Source: Physcocola sp002396385
GTDB lineage: Bacteria > Bacteroidota > Bacteroidia > Bacteroidales > Paludibacteraceae
Assembly: GCA_946535435.1 (NCBI GenBank)
Contig: CAMNDM010000003.1
Location: 62,001 to 126,000 of the forward strand
DNA: 64,000 nt
Direction: 5' to 3'
Within the stretch, counting starts at the first letter, position 1, and each line of letters starts with the position of its first letter. Positions 8,694 through 16,974 of this stretch are shown here, one piece after another. The position numbers were made by a program, and so were the translations under genes. The notes under the pieces are model-generated. The model was not told the origin of the DNA and did no database searches. It worked only from the letters and a program-made list of their open reading frames with translations.

Positions 8694-9531
8694 CAACATT
8701 GACGGCCATATAACGCAGAACATTCCGTACAGCGAGGTGTTTGTGGAAGAGAGTAACGGCAGTTGGGCTTCTCCCTACCTGTTCAACGCCAAAGAGTTGG
8801 ATGAGGAGACAGGGTTGTATTATTATGGGGCGAGATATTTGGACCCTGCGGGAGCAAGGTGGCTGAGTGTGGACCCACTATGGATAAATCACCCAGATAA
8901 AACGCCTTATAATTATTGCCTTAACAATCCGGTAAAAATGGTGGATCCGGATGGAAGGGATGGTTATGAAATAACATTTATAGATAAGAACAAGAAAGAA
9001 ACAGTTTCTTACATCTGGTATGAAAATCGAAAGGATGACGAATTTGAAGTCAATTCTTCTGGCGAATCAATCAAATTTCGTCGACTGACAGGAGACAAGA
9101 ATGCTTGGAAAGAAGCAACAACGATAAGAAAAGCAAATATAGAAGGGCTTGCTGTTCTGAATTCAGGTAAAAATAGGGATGATATTGAAAATGATGTTCG
9201 TTTATACGATGGAGATAACTCTCTTTTCACGAAAGAGTCTAAATTGCAGAATCATGAAAAATACACGAATAACTGGGGTTTCCAAACAAATTCGGGAGGA
9301 AGGAAAGGACGTTTATCTTCTGATATTAAATTAAAGTTTTATCCAGACAAAGGAGGCCAAAAGGACGTAAATTCTATTGGAATCGTTAAAAATAGTTTAA
9401 TCTCCCATTCTTATGAAGCTGCTATGGAAACTGCTGAAAGAGTGATATATGGAGATGATGCCGATAATGATCCTGTATACGATATGCACTTTGAAAATGC
9501 AAAAGAATTATTAAAAAAATTAGGGAAATGA
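8683..9531 (+). CDS. Orphan RHS tip with C-terminal toxin-like domain
   Basis: Residues about 1-92 are the conserved end of a Bacteroidetes RHS core: SPYLFNAKELDEETGLYYYG, ARYLDP, WLSVDPL, NYCLNNPVKMVDPDG. In full RHS proteins this sits at residue 1000 or beyond. Everything upstream is missing; the open frame starts inside the 3' end of the preceding gene (ATG at 8683, or a TTG at 8653). After the DPDG boundary comes a polar domain of about 190 residues (RDGYEITFIDKNKK to LLKKLGK) that I cannot assign; by position it is the polymorphic toxin module. It overlaps the next gene by ATGA. No signal peptide, so it may be a silent donor cassette or decayed locus. AT-rich compared with genes on the left. 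Confidence 0.8.
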   Translation: MSIDNIDGHITQNIPYSEVFVEESNGSWASPYLFNAKELDEETGLYYYGARYLDPAGARWLSVDPLWINHPDKTPYNYCLNNPVKMVDPDGRDGYEITFIDKNKKETVSYIWYENRKDDEFEVNSSGESIKFRRLTGDKNAWKEATTIRKANIEGLAVLNSGKNRDDIENDVRLYDGDNSLFTKESKLQNHEKYTNNWGFQTNSGGRKGRLSSDIKLKFYPDKGGQKDVNSIGIVKNSLISHSYEAAMETAERVIYGDDADNDPVYDMHFENAKELLKKLGK

Positions 9532-10007
9532 TACAAAAATTTTGGAAAACTTTAATGCTATATTTTTATATTATAATAATTAATGCAGTTATTATAATGA
9601 TTGAAGTAGGCTTATCTAAAGTCAACGTTAACTATGATTACAGAGTCCCAAATGCTATGTATTTAATCCAATCAACAGTATTTGTATACATCTACTCATT
9701 CTTTCAAACATTCTTATTTTCAATCAACAGGAAAAGTCTTATTTGTCTATTAATACTGCACAACGCATTAACTATATTTTTGATGATATTAAACGACGAA
9801 AATGGAAATGATGTGCTATTTATAAGTTTAACAAGTATTTCGCATTTAAATGAAATGTTATTTTATTTATATTTAAATAGTATTGATACAACAATAGGAA
9901 AGATTATAAATACAGCAAATTGGACTGTTTTCTTTAGTTTTTATATTGTTTTTATTGCAAGTTCATTCAAGTTTCTGTTATCTATGAGCGGTTTCCAAAA
10001 AAAATAA
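9528..10007 (+). CDS. Four-TM small membrane protein, candidate RHS immunity protein
   Basis: A 159-residue protein with about four hydrophobic segments (roughly residues 8-27, 43-66, 72-92 and 130-152). It is very rich in Ile, Phe and Leu, and the gene is strongly AT-rich. Its start overlaps the RHS-fragment stop (ATGA), the arrangement usual for polymorphic toxin-immunity pairs. Immunity by an inner-membrane protein would imply that the toxin acts at or through the membrane or in the periplasm; that is inference. No family recognised. It could also be unrelated accessory DNA. Confidence 0.65.
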   Translation: MIQKFWKTLMLYFYIIIINAVIIMIEVGLSKVNVNYDYRVPNAMYLIQSTVFVYIYSFFQTFLFSINRKSLICLLILHNALTIFLMILNDENGNDVLFISLTSISHLNEMLFYLYLNSIDTTIGKIINTANWTVFFSFYIVFIASSFKFLLSMSGFQKK

Positions 10008-10194
10008 GGACATAGCCTATAGCTGCTCCCGTAGCATCGGAAATGTATTTCGAAGCATTAGATTCCCCGTTCTCTACCCCGATTTCCATGCAATGGCTAT
10101 ATAAGGGAAACACTGCACATGCAGTAGGCAGGAAATCTAATGAATTTGTTGATTCTTCCTTCACACCGAATATTTTTCCACTGCGATAGAACAA
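9982..10194 (-). pseudogene. Possible VanZ-like remnant
   Basis: A 70-codon minus-strand frame overlaps the end of the candidate immunity gene by 26 bases. Its second half (VFPLYSHCMEIG then ISDATGAAIGYVLIFF) resembles the third and fourth segments of VanZ-like membrane proteins, where IEIxQ is followed by a DxxANTxGAxxGY segment. The N-terminal half of the family is missing and the spacing is short, so if real it is a decayed fragment. It may equally be a chance frame. Confidence 0.25.
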
Positions 10195-10195
10195 A

Positions 10196-10225
10196 AAAAC
10201 AGCTTGCGGTATCGCCAGCTGTTTT
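10196..10225 (-). terminator. Terminator of the Rpn nuclease gene
   Basis: Nine-base arms plus an inner GCG/CGC pair around a four-base loop. On the minus strand the stem is followed by a run of seven T residues. It lies 18 bases beyond the Rpn stop codon at 10243. Confidence 0.8.
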
Positions 10226-10242
10226 CATTAATATGACATTCA

Positions 10243-11115
10243 TCAGAGTTTCTCAATCTCATCGGCGGATAGTCCTGTAACGATGGAGATGATGTTGATA
10301 CCAACACCGCATTCTTTCATCTTTCGGGCGTTGTCTATTTTTTCTTCTAATTTACCCGCTTCTTTACCTTTCTCCAAGCCGATAGCCTCGCCTTCCTCAC
10401 GACCCTTGTTAAAAGAGCCGTCTATCAGCGCCTTTTCGGTGGCGGCCATGTCCCTGTACTTGTCGTAAGTGGCGAGCTGCTCATCGGAATATGCGCCACG
10501 CTCTACGATGGAGATGGCCTTGCTGATCTCGGGATCGTCGAGCAGTTCCTGCGGAACGCTGGCCGTGCTCTCGTTGACCTCGGTCATGAAGCGGAGCCAT
10601 AGGCGGTGCATCTTTCCCACCGCGGCCGACTGCGGTTTGAACTTGGGCAGTTCCACAAACACCATCTCTATCCCCTCTATCACACGCTCTGGGTTGCCTT
10701 GCTCCGCCATCTGGAAGAGGTGGTAGTGCTCGGTACCGCTGAAGGCGTTGTCGTTCACAATGCTGAGCGAGTAGACCGGTTGCAGACTGCTGTAGCTGTA
10801 GCCCTTGTCCGCCTGCTTGACGTAGGCTTTCGAGGCGTTGAACAGCACACGCTGCTTGAACTCGTCGGTCCAGTACATCTGCATCTCCACAATGAACTGG
10901 CGGCCATGGTCGTCCCTGCACCGCACGTCGACTATGGAGTACTTTTTCAATGGGCTGTCGGGAACCAACTCCGGTGGCAGATATTCGATATCAACCACTT
11001 TCGCCCCTTCCTTGAACGGCAGCAGCGCATTCAAGAAGCTGATAATAAGGTCGGGATGTTCTGCGAACACCGCCTTGAATGTCAGGTCGTATTTCGGATC
11101 TAGATACTTGCCCAT
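10243..11115 (-). CDS. Rpn-family recombination-promoting nuclease (PD-(D/E)XK transposase-like)
   Basis: This 290-residue protein opens with MGKYLDPKYDLTFKAVFAEHPDLI, the typical start of the PDDEXK_2 (PF12784) family. The catalytic core is IVDVRCRDDHGRQFIVEMQ (D..EMQ near residues 62-79) followed by a long helix with KQRVLFNASKAYVKQ. The C-terminal part has the usual charged coiled-coil region (GREEGEAIGLEKGKEAGKLEEKI) and a short tail. Family members carry out RecA-independent recombination or DNA cleavage and often occur in many copies. It has its own promoter box (11133-11140) and terminator (10196-10225). It lies next to the RHS fragment, consistent with an accessory site. Confidence 0.9.
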   Translation of the reverse strand: MGKYLDPKYDLTFKAVFAEHPDLIISFLNALLPFKEGAKVVDIEYLPPELVPDSPLKKYSIVDVRCRDDHGRQFIVEMQMYWTDEFKQRVLFNASKAYVKQADKGYSYSSLQPVYSLSIVNDNAFSGTEHYHLFQMAEQGNPERVIEGIEMVFVELPKFKPQSAAVGKMHRLWLRFMTEVNESTASVPQELLDDPEISKAISIVERGAYSDEQLATYDKYRDMAATEKALIDGSFNKGREEGEAIGLEKGKEAGKLEEKIDNARKMKECGVGINIISIVTGLSADEIEKL

Positions 11116-11132
11116 AAGTCAATTCGTTTTCA

Positions 11133-11140
11133 CAAAGTTA
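11133..11140 (-). promoter_or_regulatory. -7 box (TAACTTTG) of the Rpn gene
   Basis: Perfect TAnnTTTG on the minus strand, 18 bases upstream of the start at 11115. Confidence 0.5.
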
Positions 11141-11201
11141 ACCATTATTCGAAACACTTCAAAAAACATAATGCTCTCCGGTAAACATTAAAATCCACAA
11201 T

Positions 11202-11245
11202 AATGCGGTCCGCTATGCCTATTTGTTGGCTTAGCGGACCGCATT
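11202..11245. terminator. Hairpin terminator next to the PIN-PhoH gene
   Basis: Perfect 14-base arms (11202-11215, 11232-11245) with an extra GCC/GGC pair inside. It lies 14 bases past the stop of the 11260-12582 gene. The T-rich side is on the plus strand, so on the minus strand termination relies mainly on the strong stem. Confidence 0.65.
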
Positions 11246-11259
11246 GTTTTTCTGTTTTT

Positions 11260-12582
11260 TTACAGCAAGTTACTTGCCAATTCACTCAGTGCACTACGCT
11301 CTCCCTTTACAAGATTGACGTGGGCGAACAATTCTTGTCCGCGCATCTTGTCTATCATGTAGACCAAACCGTTCGATTGGGCATCGAGGTAAGGAGTGTC
11401 AATCTGCTGGATGTCGCCTGTGAAGACCAGTTTGCAGTTCTGTCCCGCACGGGTAATAATGGTTTTTATTTCGTGTGGGGTAAGGTTTTGCGCCTCGTCG
11501 ATGATAAAGTAGGTGTCGTTCAGGCTACGTCCGCGTATGAATGCGAGTGCCTCAATAACCAACTGTCCGCTGTGCTGCATGTCGTCGATGGAGGTCGCTT
11601 CTTTGCTTTGTGCTCCAAATTGGCGTTTTATGACGCTTAGGTTGTCGAAGAGCGGTTGCATGTAAGGCGAAATCTTTGCTTTCTCGTCGCCAGGCAGGAA
11701 ACCGAGGTCTTTGTTCGACATGGCTACTATAGGGCGGGCCAGCAGAATCTGGCTGTATTGCTTGTTTTGCGCCAAGGCGGCAGCCAATGCCAGCAAAGTC
11801 TTACCAGTTCCGGCTTTTCCGGTAACGGCCACCAGTTTCAGATTGTCGTTCATCAGGGCGTCGAGGGCGAAAGTCTGTTCGGCGTTGCGACCCTCAATGC
11901 CGTAGCATTTCTGTTTTTTTACAGGTCGCAGGGTGGTGGTAGCAGGGTCCAGACGTGCCAGTACCGACGACTTTTCGCTGTTCAGTATCACATATTCGTT
12001 GTTGACTACTTTGTCCTGCATTTCAAGCACTTCAATGAAAGGCAGTCCGGAACCAACAAACACACGGTCAACCATATCGCCCGGCAGGTCGAATTCCTGC
12101 TGTGCCTGTTCGAATATGTCGACATTGTTTACCTTGTCGGTTTTGTAATCTTCGCAGTCAATGCCTAGGGCTTTTGCCTTCATTCGCAGGTTGATGTCTT
12201 TCGATACCAGAATGGTTTTGTGCTTTTTGTCTTTCTCCTGCAGGTCGAGGGCTATGGCCAGAATCTTATGGTCCGGAATCTTTTCCGAGAAAGCCTTCTG
12301 TAACTTTTCAGGGTAGGCATCGTTCATTACCACATGCAGGGTACCCAAGCCTTTACCCAACTCAACTCCTTTCTTGAACAAATCGGCAGTTGCCAGCGTG
12401 TCGAGCTCGCGGGCAAACTCGCGGCTGTTGAAGTTGATCTGGTCGGTCCCTTTCTTGAACTTGTCGAGTTCTTCGAGCACCACAATCGGAATGTATATGT
12501 CGTTCTCCTGAAAATTATAGATGCATCTGTAATCGTGCAGAATGACGTTGGTGTCGAGCACGAAATTCTTTTTAGTTTCCAT
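11260..12582 (-). CDS. PIN-domain PhoH-type ATPase
   Basis: A 440-residue protein. The N-terminal PIN nuclease domain (about 1-140) begins FVLDTNVILHD with acidic residues D10, E38/E39 and D129 in the expected places. It is joined to a PhoH ATPase domain with P-loop GKAGTGKT (255-262), LLARPIVAM, Walker B YFIIDEAQN and a FTGDIQQID sensor motif. This is the PhoH2-like (YlaK) architecture, proposed to be an ATP-dependent RNase/RNA helicase. Single gene, divergent from folC with about 180 bases between the two starts. Confidence 0.93.
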   Translation of the reverse strand: METKKNFVLDTNVILHDYRCIYNFQENDIYIPIVVLEELDKFKKGTDQINFNSREFARELDTLATADLFKKGVELGKGLGTLHVVMNDAYPEKLQKAFSEKIPDHKILAIALDLQEKDKKHKTILVSKDINLRMKAKALGIDCEDYKTDKVNNVDIFEQAQQEFDLPGDMVDRVFVGSGLPFIEVLEMQDKVVNNEYVILNSEKSSVLARLDPATTTLRPVKKQKCYGIEGRNAEQTFALDALMNDNLKLVAVTGKAGTGKTLLALAAALAQNKQYSQILLARPIVAMSNKDLGFLPGDEKAKISPYMQPLFDNLSVIKRQFGAQSKEATSIDDMQHSGQLVIEALAFIRGRSLNDTYFIIDEAQNLTPHEIKTIITRAGQNCKLVFTGDIQQIDTPYLDAQSNGLVYMIDKMRGQELFAHVNLVKGERSALSELASNLL

Positions 12583-12704
12583 GGTTGTATGTTTTTAAGA
12601 TGTTCCCGTCTTTGTACGGTAATACTAATTTGTTTCATTTTACAGTAGCGAATTCGGAAATGCAGCTTTTCTTTCCGCTGCTTTTTCTTTAATTTCGCTT
12701 TGTG

Positions 12705-12712
12705 TAAAGATA
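12705..12712 (-). promoter_or_regulatory. Putative -7 box (TATCTTTA) for the PIN-PhoH gene
   Basis: One mismatch from TATCTTTG on the minus strand, in the divergent phoH-like/folC region, about 120 bases upstream of the start at 12582. Confidence 0.3.
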
Positions 12713-12762
12713 GAAATAAAGCCGAAAAAAACAAACAACAAAAAATATATTACACAACATAT

Positions 12763-14055
12763 ATGGACTACAAAGAAACCATCGACTATATCTATAACCG
12801 TATGCCGCTTTTCCAAGTGGTTGGCAACGCGGGTTACAAAGAAGGCCTCGACGGCATGCGGGCTTTCGACGAACTGTTGCAACACCCCCACCGGTCGTTC
12901 CGTACGGTGCATGTGGCGGGTACCAATGGTAAGGGCTCGGTCAGCCACACTTTGGCATCTGTCTTGCAGAGTGCCGGCTACAAGGTCGGCTTGTTCACCT
13001 CTCCGCATCTGAAGGACTTTCGTGAACGTGTGCGGGTGAACGGTGAAATGATGAGCAAAGATTTTGTGGTAGATTTCGTGGAGAAGTACGGCAAGTATTT
13101 CGACGTCATCTATCCTTCTTTTTTCGAGGTCTGTGTGGCCATGGCGTTCGACTATTTCCGTCAGGAAAAAGTTGATGTGGCGGTGATTGAGGTGGGCTTG
13201 GGCGGCCGTCTCGACAGCACCAATATCATTTCTCCTGCTTTGTCGGTCATTACGAATATCAGTTTCGACCATACCAACCTGTTGGGGAATACGCTTGCTG
13301 AAATTGCCGGTGAGAAGGCGGGCATCATCAAGTCGGGCGTGCCTGTGGTGATTGGCGAGGCGGAAGATGCTGCCGTACGCAACGTTTTCCTGGATAAGGC
13401 TGCCGCTGTGGGCGCTCCTATCCATTTTGTGGATGAAGAAGTGAAGGTGGATAGCGTGGAGAATGGCTTTATGGAGGAAAAGGCCGTGCTGAATTTCAAT
13501 ATCGGTGGCACTTCGTTCGCGACAACCCTGTTGGGCGACTACCAGCGCCGTAACATGGCCACCGCATTCTTGGCAGTTCGTTATCTGCGCGAGGTGGATT
13601 TCGCTATTTCAGACGACGCTCTTAAACACGGTTTCCTTCATACGGTAGACCAGACCCATTTGCTGGGCCGTTGGCAACAATTGGACTCAAACCCGCTGAC
13701 CCTTTGCGATACCGGACACAACGAGGCGGGTATCCGTTTTGTGACCGCCCAGCTTGAACGTACTCCGCACAAGCGCATCCGCTTTGTGTATGGGGTGATG
13801 AAGGACAAAGATGTGGCCCACATTTTGCCACTGTTGCCGCAAGATGCCGTTTATTATTATACGCAGGCATCTACTCCACGCGCTATGCCGTGTGAGGTGC
13901 TGAAGGAAAAAGCCAATGCGGGCGGACTTGCAGGCGATTGCTATCCGACTGTTGCCGATGCCCTGGCCGCTGCTCGCCGCGATGCCGAACCCGGCGATGT
14001 GGTCTTTGTTGGTGGCAGCACTTATGTGGTAGCTGAAATTCCTGGATTGGAATAG
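12763..14055 (+). CDS. folC: Bifunctional folylpolyglutamate/dihydrofolate synthase
   Basis: FolC adds glutamate to dihydropteroate and then to folates, using ATP in the cytoplasm. The start is ATG 12763 (430 residues, MDYKETIDYIYNRMPLF); the frame is open further up but without family similarity. Visible motifs are the P-loop HVAGTNGKGSV, the SPHL folate-loop motif with DFRERVRVNG, the omega-loop region EVGLGGRLDSTN, SFDHTNLLG and EKAGIIK with the expected carbamylated lysine, and the C-terminal CDTGHNEAG and FVYGVMKDKD. Length is normal for the family. It converges on the 14121-15677 gene with a shared terminator at 14076-14109. Confidence 0.96.
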   Translation: MDYKETIDYIYNRMPLFQVVGNAGYKEGLDGMRAFDELLQHPHRSFRTVHVAGTNGKGSVSHTLASVLQSAGYKVGLFTSPHLKDFRERVRVNGEMMSKDFVVDFVEKYGKYFDVIYPSFFEVCVAMAFDYFRQEKVDVAVIEVGLGGRLDSTNIISPALSVITNISFDHTNLLGNTLAEIAGEKAGIIKSGVPVVIGEAEDAAVRNVFLDKAAAVGAPIHFVDEEVKVDSVENGFMEEKAVLNFNIGGTSFATTLLGDYQRRNMATAFLAVRYLREVDFAISDDALKHGFLHTVDQTHLLGRWQQLDSNPLTLCDTGHNEAGIRFVTAQLERTPHKRIRFVYGVMKDKDVAHILPLLPQDAVYYYTQASTPRAMPCEVLKEKANAGGLAGDCYPTVADALAAARRDAEPGDVVFVGGSTYVVAEIPGLE

Positions 14056-14075
14056 AAGTTGCCCTCCTAGATATA

Positions 14076-14109
14076 AAAGCCGTCGCGGAAAAATTCTGCG
14101 GCGGCTTTT
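14076..14109. terminator. Bidirectional terminator between folC and the 14121-15677 gene
   Basis: GC-rich stem (AAAAGCCG... paired with ...CGGCTTTT) flanked by A residues on the left and T residues on the right. It is placed between convergent stops. Confidence 0.8.
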
Positions 14110-14120
14110 TCTTTTTCCCC

Positions 14121-15677
14121 CTATTGTTTGGTGCTGATAGCTTTCGCTTCTTTGTCTAATATTTCAAGATATTTAGGGTCTATATATTCCCGAATGTCAT
14201 AGTAGTCTAGGAATATCCGCATTTCCCTTGTGTTGAATTCCAAAGGGAAGGCTTCCCCCATTTTGCCGAATGCGATCCACCACGATGTGGGAAATTCCTC
14301 TAAACCGTTGAACTGTCCGAAGTAACCCGCCGAATGTTTGAGGTAACTGCGCATATCGCTCCCATATTTCTTGAAAGATTCGACGCGCGTAGTGTCGAAT
14401 ATGTATCCAGCCATATAAAGGTTGTGTGAGTTGACGAATCTCATGAATCCGTCTTTGTCTTTTATCAACTCGCTCACGCTAATCTCGTCTCCTGTTGTCC
14501 TGTCGAAAACGATGAACGTGTTGTCGCTATTGTCGTGCTTTGATTGGTTTTCAAAACCGAACGACAACAAACCATTTCCGCATATAAACGACATCTTGGA
14601 ACCCCTTTCATGTTTAGGAACCCATTTTTTGATGCCTGCCACAATCCGGCATTCGGTGTCGTAGTCGCTCTTTCCGAACATAACGTCAAGCATTCGGTCG
14701 CGGATTTTTTCAGTGTTTGTACAGCCGTATATCTTCTCTGGAAGATAAACCTTCTTGTCCTCATAACTGCCATTGACGTTCCTGAATTTGTAGACCTTGA
14801 TGGAGTCAGGAGGAAACGCGTTTTTATAGGTCGAAGTCTTGAAGCCGTTAGCCTTCCCCATTAATTTTTCCGCATACGGGGTTAGCCTAGGGTCGCCCTT
14901 TTTTATTAGAATCTCGTTCCAACTGGGGTCGGCACACGATTGTTGAAACATTATGTGGTTGCATTCGATGTACTTTATTCCTGTTATAACGCACTTGGTG
15001 TTTTTGGCTTTTACGCTTTTCAGTAAGTCGGTCACTTGAATCCTTTTGCCGCTTTCGGCATCGTAAATAGAATTAAGGTTAGACTTTAAAATGCCGCCTT
15101 CTTTTTCCAATTCGAAATACTCTATCGTGAAGTTTGTCAGAACATCTGGTCTGTTCTCCTCGACGGTAAGCTTTTCAATATCATCGTTGCAGAACACGTC
15201 GTAACCTTCCATCTTCTTAATCTTTGAAAACGCATCTTCGAAAGTTTTCGCTGTCTTAATGGCGTTGCAAACTGCCATTGCGATGGGGTGGTTGTATTTT
15301 CTGGCTGAAATCTCTTTGATGATGTCTTCTTGCAGGTCGGGGCTGTCTTTGTATTTGAGTCCATTGTCTGGAAGAGATAAGGTAAATTCAAACATCAGTT
15401 CTTCGTAAACAGCCATAGTGGAGTCGTTAGGCTTTGGTTCGGCCGCATCTTCTGTTTTCTTGTCCCCGCTTTCCATTGTAGGGACAGCAACCTCTTCGAT
15501 ATACAACGTACTCTCGTCAAGCAGACGTGACGTAAACGGGGCTTCTATTTCAGCACTTGTGTGCCACGTCTTCTCTTTCGCTCTGATAAGGAACTGTCTG
15601 GAAAAGTCCTCTGCTGAAACTACAAATGTGTTAAAACAGAACAACAGGGTTATTAGTAATGAAATTTGTCTTCTCAT
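14121..15677 (-). CDS. Secreted protein with two DUF3298-like modules
   Basis: A 518-residue protein with a signal peptide (MRRQISLLITLLFCFNTFVVSA). Two stretches read like the DUF3298/RsiV-type module: FELEKEGGILKSNLNSIYDAESGKRIQVTDLLK (residues about 188-220), and, near the C-terminus, FIVFDRTTGDEISVSELIKD followed by FNTREMRIFLDYYDIREYI. In PdaC/RsiV relatives this module often accompanies DUF4163 and binds cell-wall material or lysozyme. The central part is not recognised. Monocistronic, with a promoter box at 15707-15714. The module assignment is by pattern and tentative; secretion is clear. Confidence 0.7.
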   Translation of the reverse strand: MRRQISLLITLLFCFNTFVVSAEDFSRQFLIRAKEKTWHTSAEIEAPFTSRLLDESTLYIEEVAVPTMESGDKKTEDAAEPKPNDSTMAVYEELMFEFTLSLPDNGLKYKDSPDLQEDIIKEISARKYNHPIAMAVCNAIKTAKTFEDAFSKIKKMEGYDVFCNDDIEKLTVEENRPDVLTNFTIEYFELEKEGGILKSNLNSIYDAESGKRIQVTDLLKSVKAKNTKCVITGIKYIECNHIMFQQSCADPSWNEILIKKGDPRLTPYAEKLMGKANGFKTSTYKNAFPPDSIKVYKFRNVNGSYEDKKVYLPEKIYGCTNTEKIRDRMLDVMFGKSDYDTECRIVAGIKKWVPKHERGSKMSFICGNGLLSFGFENQSKHDNSDNTFIVFDRTTGDEISVSELIKDKDGFMRFVNSHNLYMAGYIFDTTRVESFKKYGSDMRSYLKHSAGYFGQFNGLEEFPTSWWIAFGKMGEAFPLEFNTREMRIFLDYYDIREYIDPKYLEILDKEAKAISTKQ

Positions 15678-15706
15678 GGGTAAGTTTTGCGTGTAGAATA
15701 GTGTCG

Positions 15707-15714
15707 CAAATTTA
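15707..15714 (-). promoter_or_regulatory. -7 box (TAAATTTG) of the 14121-15677 gene
   Basis: Perfect TAnnTTTG on the minus strand, 30 bases upstream of the start codon. Confidence 0.5.
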
Positions 15715-15830
15715 GGCGTTTTACTTAAACTTGAGTGAAAACAACTCTTTTTTAAGCTTTTTTTAGTCCTTTGATATACAGTGTGATGAAAAATTGATTG
15801 AAAAAATATCTGAAAAATGCGCCCAAACGC

Positions 15831-15860
15831 TTGTTTTGTCCTAAAAAATCCCTAATTTTG
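15831..15860 (+). promoter_or_regulatory. Promoter of the tRNA-Val cluster
   Basis: TAATTTTG at 15853-15860 matches TAnnTTTG and is preceded by TTG at about 15831-15833 with a 19-base gap. This fits the Bacteroidetes -33/-7 layout. The first tRNA begins 19 bases downstream. Confidence 0.65.
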
Positions 15861-15878
15861 CACTGCAATAAGGAAATC

Positions 15879-15953
15879 GGGCTTATAGCTCAGCTGGTTC
15901 AGAGCATCTGCCTTACAAGCAGAGGGTCCTAGGTTCGAATCCTAGTGGGCCCA
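15879..15953 (+). tRNA. tRNA-Val (anticodon UAC), copy 1
   Basis: A 75-base cloverleaf. The acceptor GGGCTTA pairs with TGGGCCC (with G-T wobbles) and the discriminator base is A. The D-arm is AGCTCAGCTGGTTCAGAGC, the anticodon stem TCTGC/GCAGA encloses CTTACAA (anticodon TAC), and the T-arm contains GGTTCGAATCC. The 3' CCA is not encoded. Confidence 0.97.
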
Positions 15954-16012
15954 CGATTTTTGGAATTGTCCCCCTTCGTGGAATATCTCCTTATTGTGAA
16001 ATTTGAAATTTC

Positions 16013-16087
16013 GGGCTTATAGCTCAGCTGGTTCAGAGCATCTGCCTTACAAGCAGAGGGTCCTAGGTTCGAATCCTAGTGGGCCCA
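16013..16087 (+). tRNA. tRNA-Val (anticodon UAC), copy 2
   Basis: Identical to copy 1 over all 75 bases, separated from it by a 59-base spacer with no promoter of its own, so probably cut from a shared transcript. Confidence 0.97.
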
Positions 16088-16129
16088 CGAAAATTTCAAA
16101 AATCAAAAGTCTTAACGGCTTTTCCGAGA

Positions 16130-16204
16130 GGGCTTATAGCTCAGCTGGTTCAGAGCATCTGCCTTACAAGCAGAGGGTCCTAGGTTCGAATCCTAGTGGG
16201 CCCA
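16130..16204 (+). tRNA. tRNA-Val (anticodon UAC), copy 3
   Basis: Third identical copy after a 42-base spacer. It is followed within 6 bases by the terminator stem at 16210-16244. Confidence 0.97.
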
Positions 16205-16209
16205 CTCTC

Positions 16210-16244
16210 AAAACCGCTGTCTTCTACCGAAGACGGCGGTTTTT
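16210..16244 (+). terminator. Terminator of the tRNA-Val cluster
   Basis: Stem AAAACCGC-GTCTTC paired with GAAGAC-GCGGTTTTT around TACC, running into TTTTTCTTTTG on the plus strand. Confidence 0.85.
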
Positions 16245-16297
16245 CTTTTGTTGTTGGTCTTGCCGTGGCCGTTTTTTTTATGCTTTATCCTGATCTT

Positions 16298-16870
16298 ATG
16301 GAACAACATCCGCTTATCCCCTTTTTGCCTGAAAATGCAAAACTACTTATGCTGGGCAGTTTTCCGCCTTCCCGGAAAAGGTGGTCTATGGAGTTCTACT
16401 ATCCGAATTGGATGAACGATATGTGGCGGATTGTCGGACAAATCTTCTTTAACGATCCGTTACATTTCTGTGTGCCCGACGAAAAACGTTTCGACAAAGA
16501 TTTGCTCGTTGGGTTCCTTTCTGAACAGGGCATTGCCCTTAGCGATACCGCACAGGCTGTCACCCGTTTGAAGGGCACTGCGGCCGATGCCGACTTGCAG
16601 ATTGATGTTCCTATGGATATCCCTTCGTTCCTTCGGTTACTGCCGAAGTGCGGCACAGTGGCAACTACTGGTGGAAAAGCGTCCGACGAACTGGCGGCTA
16701 TGTTCGCTATAGAGGCTCCGAAGGTGGGGGAGTGTACCCTTTTCTCTTTCGAGGATCGGCCAATACGGTTCTACCGTATGCCGAGCACCTCGCGTGCCTA
16801 CCCGTTGCCGCTGGCAAAGAAGGCCGAAGCATATCGGGTGTTGTTTGAAGCGGCGGGCTTTGCCTTGTAA
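16298..16870 (+). CDS. Uracil-DNA glycosylase family (MUG/TDG-like) protein
   Basis: The start ATG 16298 gives MEQHPLIPFLPENAKLLMLG, the usual beginning of this Bacteroidetes group (190 residues). An in-frame ATG at 16280 is the alternative. The G-[ST]-F-P-P motif of the family is LMLGSFPPSRKRW, followed by MEFYYPNWMNDMWRI. The second half has TTGGKAS and the C-terminal RMPSTSRAYP, equivalent to the [LP]-x-S-x-S-x-x loop that probes the DNA helix. Expected role is removal of uracil or mismatched bases in the cytoplasm, though this subgroup is not well characterised. It lies just downstream of the tRNA terminator. Confidence 0.85.
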   Translation: MEQHPLIPFLPENAKLLMLGSFPPSRKRWSMEFYYPNWMNDMWRIVGQIFFNDPLHFCVPDEKRFDKDLLVGFLSEQGIALSDTAQAVTRLKGTAADADLQIDVPMDIPSFLRLLPKCGTVATTGGKASDELAAMFAIEAPKVGECTLFSFEDRPIRFYRMPSTSRAYPLPLAKKAEAYRVLFEAAGFAL

Positions 16871-16974
16871 AGATAGTCGTGCGGTTCCCCGGTTAAAATG
16901 CTGTTAATGCCTGATGCTTGACTGTGTGGTAGGGTGGCGCCTTTTGCTGCGACGGGGTGAGATGCTGCAGCAGG

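Noticed and set aside
12763..12770. Longer folC start at 12700
   Set aside because: The extra 21 residues are Lys/Asn-rich with no family similarity and overlap the divergent promoter region.
12640..13425. 261-residue minus-strand ORF opposite folC
   Set aside because: Antisense of folC; no motifs and His/Arg-rich composition typical of a shadow frame.
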